Positions 40,001 through 43,676 of a stretch of 43,676 bases of DNA are shown here, piece after piece. Origin of the DNA: Ruminococcus sp. CAG:563 (GTDB lineage: Bacteria; Bacillota; Clostridia; Oscillospirales; Acutalibacteraceae); the NCBI GenBank assembly GCA_000434915.1, contig FR882051.1:1-43676 (forward strand), written 5' to 3'. The position numbers and the translations under genes were made by a program. Positions within the stretch are counted from its first letter, which is position 1, and the number at the start of each line of letters is the position of its first letter. Below the pieces are notes generated by a model, which saw nothing but the letters and a program-made list of their open reading frames with translations, was not told the DNA's origin and did no database searches.

Positions 40001-41258
40001 ATACAAGGCGACGGTGATTATTCCCGTCTATAATGTTGAAAAATTTGTCGAGAGCTGTCTCATTTCTTTGACAGGGCAGACAATCGGCTTTGATAATATC
40101 GAAGTCCTCCTCGTCAATGACGGCTCGACGGATAACAGTGAGGCGATTTGCAAAGGCTTTGCCGATAAATACGAAAATGTGGTTCTCTATTCAAAGGAGA
40201 ACGAAGGCCTTTCCAAGACGAGAAACTACGCTCTCGCGAGGGCAAACGGAAAGTATATTTTTTTCCTCGATTCTGACGACAGGCTCAGAGCCGACACGGT
40301 AAAATCGGTGACGGATTTCTTTGACACGGTTTATGATGAGGTTGACCTCGTGACCTACCGGATAATCCAATATTTTAACGGAGTTCCTGTTATCACGCAT
40401 AACAGGTATCGCACGCTTCTCAAAACCGGCGTTTATGATTTGCTCGACCCCGAGAACAGATTTATTACGCAGACGAATGTAAATATTTGCATCAAGAACA
40501 GGGGAGAGGATAATCTTCTGTTTGACACAACGCCGAATTTCCGCCACGAGGATGAGAAGTATTGCTGCGATATTCTCAGGGAAAAAATGAAGATCGGTTT
40601 TTGCGACAAGGGCGAATATATTTACAACCGTGACAACATGGACAGCATTGTTTCAACGAAGTTTTCCCCCGAGAATATATTTGATACGTCGATGGATTTT
40701 TATGAGCAGCTTTTCAACAGCTTCAGCCGCTTTGTTCCGACCTATTATCAGGGCATTGTGTTCAACGATTTCCGATGGAAGCTCAAGGACGGAAAGCTTT
40801 TGCCCGTTCATCTCGACGGCGAGGACTGGGAAAGGGCGAACATTCGAATCGACCGCCTGCTTGCTAAAATTGAGGAGGACACGATTGTTTTGCACCCGTC
40901 TGTGCCCGAGCTTCAGCGTTATTATTGGCTGATGCGCCGTCCGAACAGTCATCCGATCGTGCTTTGCGACGATGATAATGTCAGAATTGTTCTGAACGGC
41001 AGAGAGCTTCTCTCGGCTAAGAAAATCAAACTCAGCGTTGAAAACGGCAGGGCAAAGTTGATGTCACCCGTGTTCTTCTTCCTGAAAAAAAGCCAGGTTA
41101 AGGTCTTTAATAACGGAAAGGCCGTTGAATTCGTCTTTGAAAAGAACATGAAAAGCACAGATGTGGCAGATTTTATGCCAAGCTTTTATCTTGACGCACA
41201 GGCCGAAAATAACGTCACCGTCGTTATAAATTCAAAAGAGTACAAAACCGCAAAATAA
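39993..41258 (+). CDS. Glycosyltransferase family 2
   Basis: About 421 residues. The ATG at 39993 is preceded by GGAGG within the end of the upstream gene; a GTG at 39984 is less likely. The GT-A domain is canonical: ATVIIPVYNVEKFVESCLIS, LLVNDGSTDNS, NEGLSKTRNYALARANGKYI and FLDSDD (DxD metal site) within residues 1-105. A C-terminal extension of about 200 residues follows, similar in layout to teichoic-acid or capsule transferases with a second domain. The sugar is not deducible. A terminator follows immediately. Confidence 0.92.
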   Translation: MPEYKATVIIPVYNVEKFVESCLISLTGQTIGFDNIEVLLVNDGSTDNSEAICKGFADKYENVVLYSKENEGLSKTRNYALARANGKYIFFLDSDDRLRADTVKSVTDFFDTVYDEVDLVTYRIIQYFNGVPVITHNRYRTLLKTGVYDLLDPENRFITQTNVNICIKNRGEDNLLFDTTPNFRHEDEKYCCDILREKMKIGFCDKGEYIYNRDNMDSIVSTKFSPENIFDTSMDFYEQLFNSFSRFVPTYYQGIVFNDFRWKLKDGKLLPVHLDGEDWERANIRIDRLLAKIEEDTIVLHPSVPELQRYYWLMRRPNSHPIVLCDDDNVRIVLNGRELLSAKKIKLSVENGRAKLMSPVFFFLKKSQVKVFNNGKAVEFVFEKNMKSTDVADFMPSFYLDAQAENNVTVVINSKEYKTAK

Positions 41259-41263
41259 AAATC

Positions 41264-41303
41264 GCCGCAGGCTTTGACTGAAAATCAGAGCCTGCGGCTT
41301 TTG
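41264..41303 (+). terminator. Terminator between glycosyltransferase and phage genes
   Basis: A 10-bp perfect stem GCCGCAGGCT / AGCCTGCGGC with a 15-base loop and TTTT. On the minus strand it is followed by GATTTTTATTTT, so it may also serve the converging phage genes. Confidence 0.88.
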
Positions 41304-41331
41304 TGATTACAATGAAGGGGTCAGCTGTGTT

Positions 41332-42168
41332 TTATTGCTTGAACGCTATATAGACGTATGATGAGCCTGCGTCGTTTAGATCACTTGTCACATTATCGGT
41401 TGTGTTGGTGGCGACCCTGAACCCCGTAGATGTGAGCGAAAGACCAAGTGATGTGAGCGAATCATTGGCCATTGCCATGTAGCTGTAGCAGGTGCTGTTT
41501 GTGAAATTGACTGTAACGGCCGGCAGACCGGCGGCCATGACGATAACAAGCGACGGTTTGAAGCCGAGAGAAACCGTGCGTGACGATGTGCCGTTTCCTA
41601 TATAGAAGCCCGAGGCGAACGGAGCGTTCCATTTTGCCTTGTCATCGGCGGTGACGTGAATTTCGGTATTCCTGATATGGCTGCCGCAAAGAAGCTCCTT
41701 GTCAAGAAAGCTCGCATAGTTTTCGTCCGTGCTTGCGGCAGGGCAGAAGTCCACATTCATCAAAAACCAGCCGTTCATCATGAGCGCATCTGTGTCTCGG
41801 TCGGATATGATATCCTCACAGCCGGATTTTTCAATATTCAGATTTGTCCTGAATGTCAGTGCATCGGCAATCCTTGTGAATATGTCGTGGCATGCCTGAC
41901 CGCCTTTGGAGAACGGAACGCAAATGCTCAGGTTTGCCTTTATCATTGCCGTGCGGCAGTATTCCTGCTTTTCGAGCACGCCATCGTCATTGGCGACGAA
42001 TTTGTCCGTTATTTCGATATTCTCAATTCCGACGGCGACAATAGCCTTCCTCAGCGGAACGGCCTTGTTTATCGGCGGATATTCAACGAAGAAGGTCAAA
42101 TCCTTCATGTCGTCCTGCTGGCCGAGCCATTCGACAATTCTTATCGGGAGCGAAACTATACTGTCCAT
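41332..42168 (-). CDS. Phage tail-related protein with fibre-like C-terminus
   Basis: A 278-residue protein of unrecognised N-terminal part (MDSIVSLPIRIVEWLGQQDD, residues 1-165) joined to a C-terminal segment. That segment begins HVTADDKAKWNA, the linker typical of phage tail-fibre and receptor-binding proteins. It then has SGFYIGNGTSSRTVSLGFKPS and ends STGFRVATNTTDN...SSYVYIAFKQ, also fibre-like. It overlaps the preceding gene by one base and ends the phage gene group in this window. The combination of a minor tail or connector-type N-terminus with a fibre tip is unusual. Confidence 0.6.
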   Translation of the reverse strand: MDSIVSLPIRIVEWLGQQDDMKDLTFFVEYPPINKAVPLRKAIVAVGIENIEITDKFVANDDGVLEKQEYCRTAMIKANLSICVPFSKGGQACHDIFTRIADALTFRTNLNIEKSGCEDIISDRDTDALMMNGWFLMNVDFCPAASTDENYASFLDKELLCGSHIRNTEIHVTADDKAKWNAPFASGFYIGNGTSSRTVSLGFKPSLVIVMAAGLPAVTVNFTNSTCYSYMAMANDSLTSLGLSLTSTGFRVATNTTDNVTSDLNDAGSSYVYIAFKQ

Positions 42169-42497
42169 TATTCAACCTCCACAATTTCTCTGATTATTGC
42201 CCAGATGTAAATTACCTCGTTCTTGAAATATACCTTTTCACAGCGGTCAACGGTGTATTTCTTCCCGTTGGATTCAACATGACAGTTTTCTTTTTCGGGA
42301 TTATGGTCAGGAGGCCCGATGTAAAGATAATGTCCCTGACTGTTGAAGCCGATAACGGTGTTGACGCCGTTAAGGTACATCTTGTTTTTATATCTCAGAG
42401 GCTGAATGAATGCTCCGTAAATCGGACTGCTCCAGCCGTCGTCGGTCTTGAGCGTGACCTCTTGACCGTATTTTTCAAACATTGATTTGAGCGTCAT
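42168..42497 (-). CDS. Small phage head-tail or minor structural protein
   Basis: A 109-residue protein (starts MTLKSMFEKYGQEVTLKTDDG). The size, the early KYGQEVTL pattern and the position two genes after the capsid are typical of head-closure or stopper proteins of siphophages, but I recognise no specific family. Overlaps the next gene by one base. Confidence 0.6.
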   Translation of the reverse strand: MTLKSMFEKYGQEVTLKTDDGWSSPIYGAFIQPLRYKNKMYLNGVNTVIGFNSQGHYLYIGPPDHNPEKENCHVESNGKKYTVDRCEKVYFKNEVIYIWAIIREIVEVE

Positions 42498-42498
42498 T

Positions 42499-42882
42499 TT
42501 ACATCACCTTGATCTGGTTAAAAGCGAAGCTGTCGTCCTTGCAAAGCGGAATAATATCCGCAGCCTTTTTTTCGTAAAAGTCCTTTGCACGGTCAAGAAA
42601 GTCTTCAACTGTTTTGCTCTCCTGCTCTATACTTACGTCGCCGGCCTTGAAGCTTGTAATGCCTGCTTCGCTCTCCATTGAGCTTTTTTTCAGTGCAAGC
42701 TTGTAGTACGCAAGCCCTGCGGCTGCGGCAACAACACGAAAATCTTTCCTGTCGGCGTCGGGCTTCAGCTTAGACTCGATCTCTTTGATACAGGAGCGGC
42801 ATAAAGGAAGAATTTCTTCCTCCTTGTATGCCGAAATGTCCGTAAGCTCGCCGAGATAGTCTTTTACTTCCCAGCAGCTCAT
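42499..42882 (-). CDS. Probable phage head-tail connector protein
   Basis: A 127-residue, mostly helical acidic protein (starts MSCWEVKDYLGELTDIS). It contains ILPLCRSCIKEIESKL and RKDFRVVAAAAGLAYYKLAL, the helical pattern of gp6/gp15-type head-tail adaptors. It lies directly after the capsid gene (TGATG overlap), which is the normal place for such a connector. Confidence 0.65.
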   Translation of the reverse strand: MSCWEVKDYLGELTDISAYKEEEILPLCRSCIKEIESKLKPDADRKDFRVVAAAAGLAYYKLALKKSSMESEAGITSFKAGDVSIEQESKTVEDFLDRAKDFYEKKAADIIPLCKDDSFAFNQIKVM

Positions 42883-43676
42883 CAGCCTATTGTACCCTGA
42901 TCCTCGGAGCCTGTTGAGATATCCGCAGGAGAGAGGGTCTTAACCGCACCGGGGAGAATCTTTGCGAAGCCTGTGATTGAAGTGATTGCAATCTGTTCAA
43001 GCTGGCGGTCAACGAGTTTGCCATAGTCTGTTTCAACGTCGCCGACCTTAACCATTTCAAGCGCACAGCTCTTGTCGAGACCGATCATCATGCCGCTTTT
43101 TGTAACATGAGATGACTTAATAAGATTTGCGCCGAACGGAGTGATGAGCTTGCCTGTGCCGTGGAAGTTGAGACCTGCGGCTGCATCTCTGAACTCAGAC
43201 ATCTTGAGAACGGTTGCCGTTACATCCGGTGAAGCAAGAATTGTGTTAAGCTCGTAGGGAGCAAACTTGTTCCAGAAATCAATGAGGTCGTCGTATGTAT
43301 ATCCGTCTGCTGCAAGTGCGCAGGCTTCAGCCTTGTTATTGCCGCCGTCTCCGTTGATGAGAACGTCCACTGCGTCTGCCATAAGGCTCTGAGCAAGGTA
43401 TGAACCGATTCTCTTAAGTGCGATTGAAACAACGTCGAGACGCTGGAAACGGAGAACATCATAAGATGTTGTAATCATTCTGCCTCTCTTTTTGAGACGG
43501 ATAGTTCTGTCGCTTACCGTGAAATCGGCTGTTGCGAGTGTATCGCCTTCGTTGAGAACCTTCATCTCTGCGTTTGCTGATGTCATTTCAAGGTTCATTG
43601 CACGATAATCGAGCGAGTCAATGTTTGTTGTTGCGGCGATAATGTCCGGGAGAAAGCTTGCCTCGTCCATGCCGTA
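42882..43676 (-). CDS. Phage major capsid-like protein (5' partial)
   Basis: At least 264 residues, continuing past the window edge with an open frame upstream of the ATG at 43670; the true start is outside. Segments such as FTVSDRTIRLKKRGRMITTSYDVL, VVSIALKRIGSYLAQSLMADAVDVL and ANLIKSSHVTKSGMMIGLDKSCALEM are typical of HK97-fold capsids of Firmicutes prophages (segments described by their key residues). It is followed by the connector and head-closure genes in the usual order. Confidence 0.8.
   Translation of the reverse strand, partial: YGMDEASFLPDIIAATTNIDSLDYRAMNLEMTSANAEMKVLNEGDTLATADFTVSDRTIRLKKRGRMITTSYDVLRFQRLDVVSIALKRIGSYLAQSLMADAVDVLINGDGGNNKAEACALAADGYTYDDLIDFWNKFAPYELNTILASPDVTATVLKMSEFRDAAAGLNFHGTGKLITPFGANLIKSSHVTKSGMMIGLDKSCALEMVKVGDVETDYGKLVDRQLEQIAITSITGFAKILPGAVKTLSPADISTGSEDQGTIG

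Overview
The window looks like a chromosome segment of a Gram-positive gut-type Clostridia member, most likely Ruminococcaceae/Oscillospiraceae. The evidence is a dockerin-bearing surface protein, Thr-Glu-Pro linker repeats, sigma-A style promoters, strong AGGAGG-type ribosome binding sites and a MetQNI importer. No rRNA or taxonomic marker is present, so the placement is inference.

Layout. (1) 1-3142: three secreted or surface proteins with their own promoters and terminators: a dockerin protein cut by the window edge, a secreted protein with a possible permuted papain-like His/Cys pair, and a GH16 beta-glucanase. (2) 3311-14195, plus strand: an exopolysaccharide operon of a Wzx/Wzy type. 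It encodes GNAT and ATP-grasp decorating enzymes, an initiating sugar-phosphate transferase, three glycosyltransferases, a Wzy-like polymerase, a Wzx-like flippase, and WecC/WecB enzymes for UDP-ManNAcA. (3) 14204-24682, minus strand, convergent with the first: an Ig-like membrane protein and two fused Wzc-type tyrosine kinases, then PqqD, radical SAM/SPASM, a 98-residue peptide, an HPr-kinase-like kinase, an ABC exporter and a nucleotidyltransferase, then a DegT-type sugar aminotransferase. The central six genes look like a peptide-modification (RiPP) cassette inside the polysaccharide locus. (4) 24804-27869, minus strand: metQ-metN-metI, preceded by an unusual leader with a promoter, a 34-codon ORF containing Met-Cys-Met-Cys-Met, a terminator and a second short ORF ending in Met-Cys-Arg-Cys. 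(5) 27948-28068: a GC-rich structured intergenic element. (6) 28135-30194: an OmpR-type two-component system. (7) 30285-38661, plus strand: a Dlt-like cluster of MBOAT, SGNH, adenylation enzyme, carrier protein, PLP decarboxylase, second MBOAT and second SGNH. (8) 38661-38818: tRNA-Thr(GGT) on the minus strand. (9) 38966-41303: two glycosyltransferases. (10) 41332 to the end, minus strand: phage head and tail genes, with the capsid gene cut by the window edge.

How the parts may work together. Region 2 would build and flip a ManNAcA-containing repeat unit, and the kinases of region 3 would control its polymerisation. Region 7 would activate an amino acid on a carrier protein, possibly decarboxylate it there, and move it across the membrane onto an extracellular polymer. 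The peptide cassette in region 3 has the kinase and nucleotidyltransferase known from some lasso-peptide loci, but a radical SAM enzyme instead of lasso synthetase. I consider this cassette, the decarboxylase-containing Dlt-like cluster and the Met/Cys leader the three most unusual items. All functional statements are from sequence reading alone; no database search was run.
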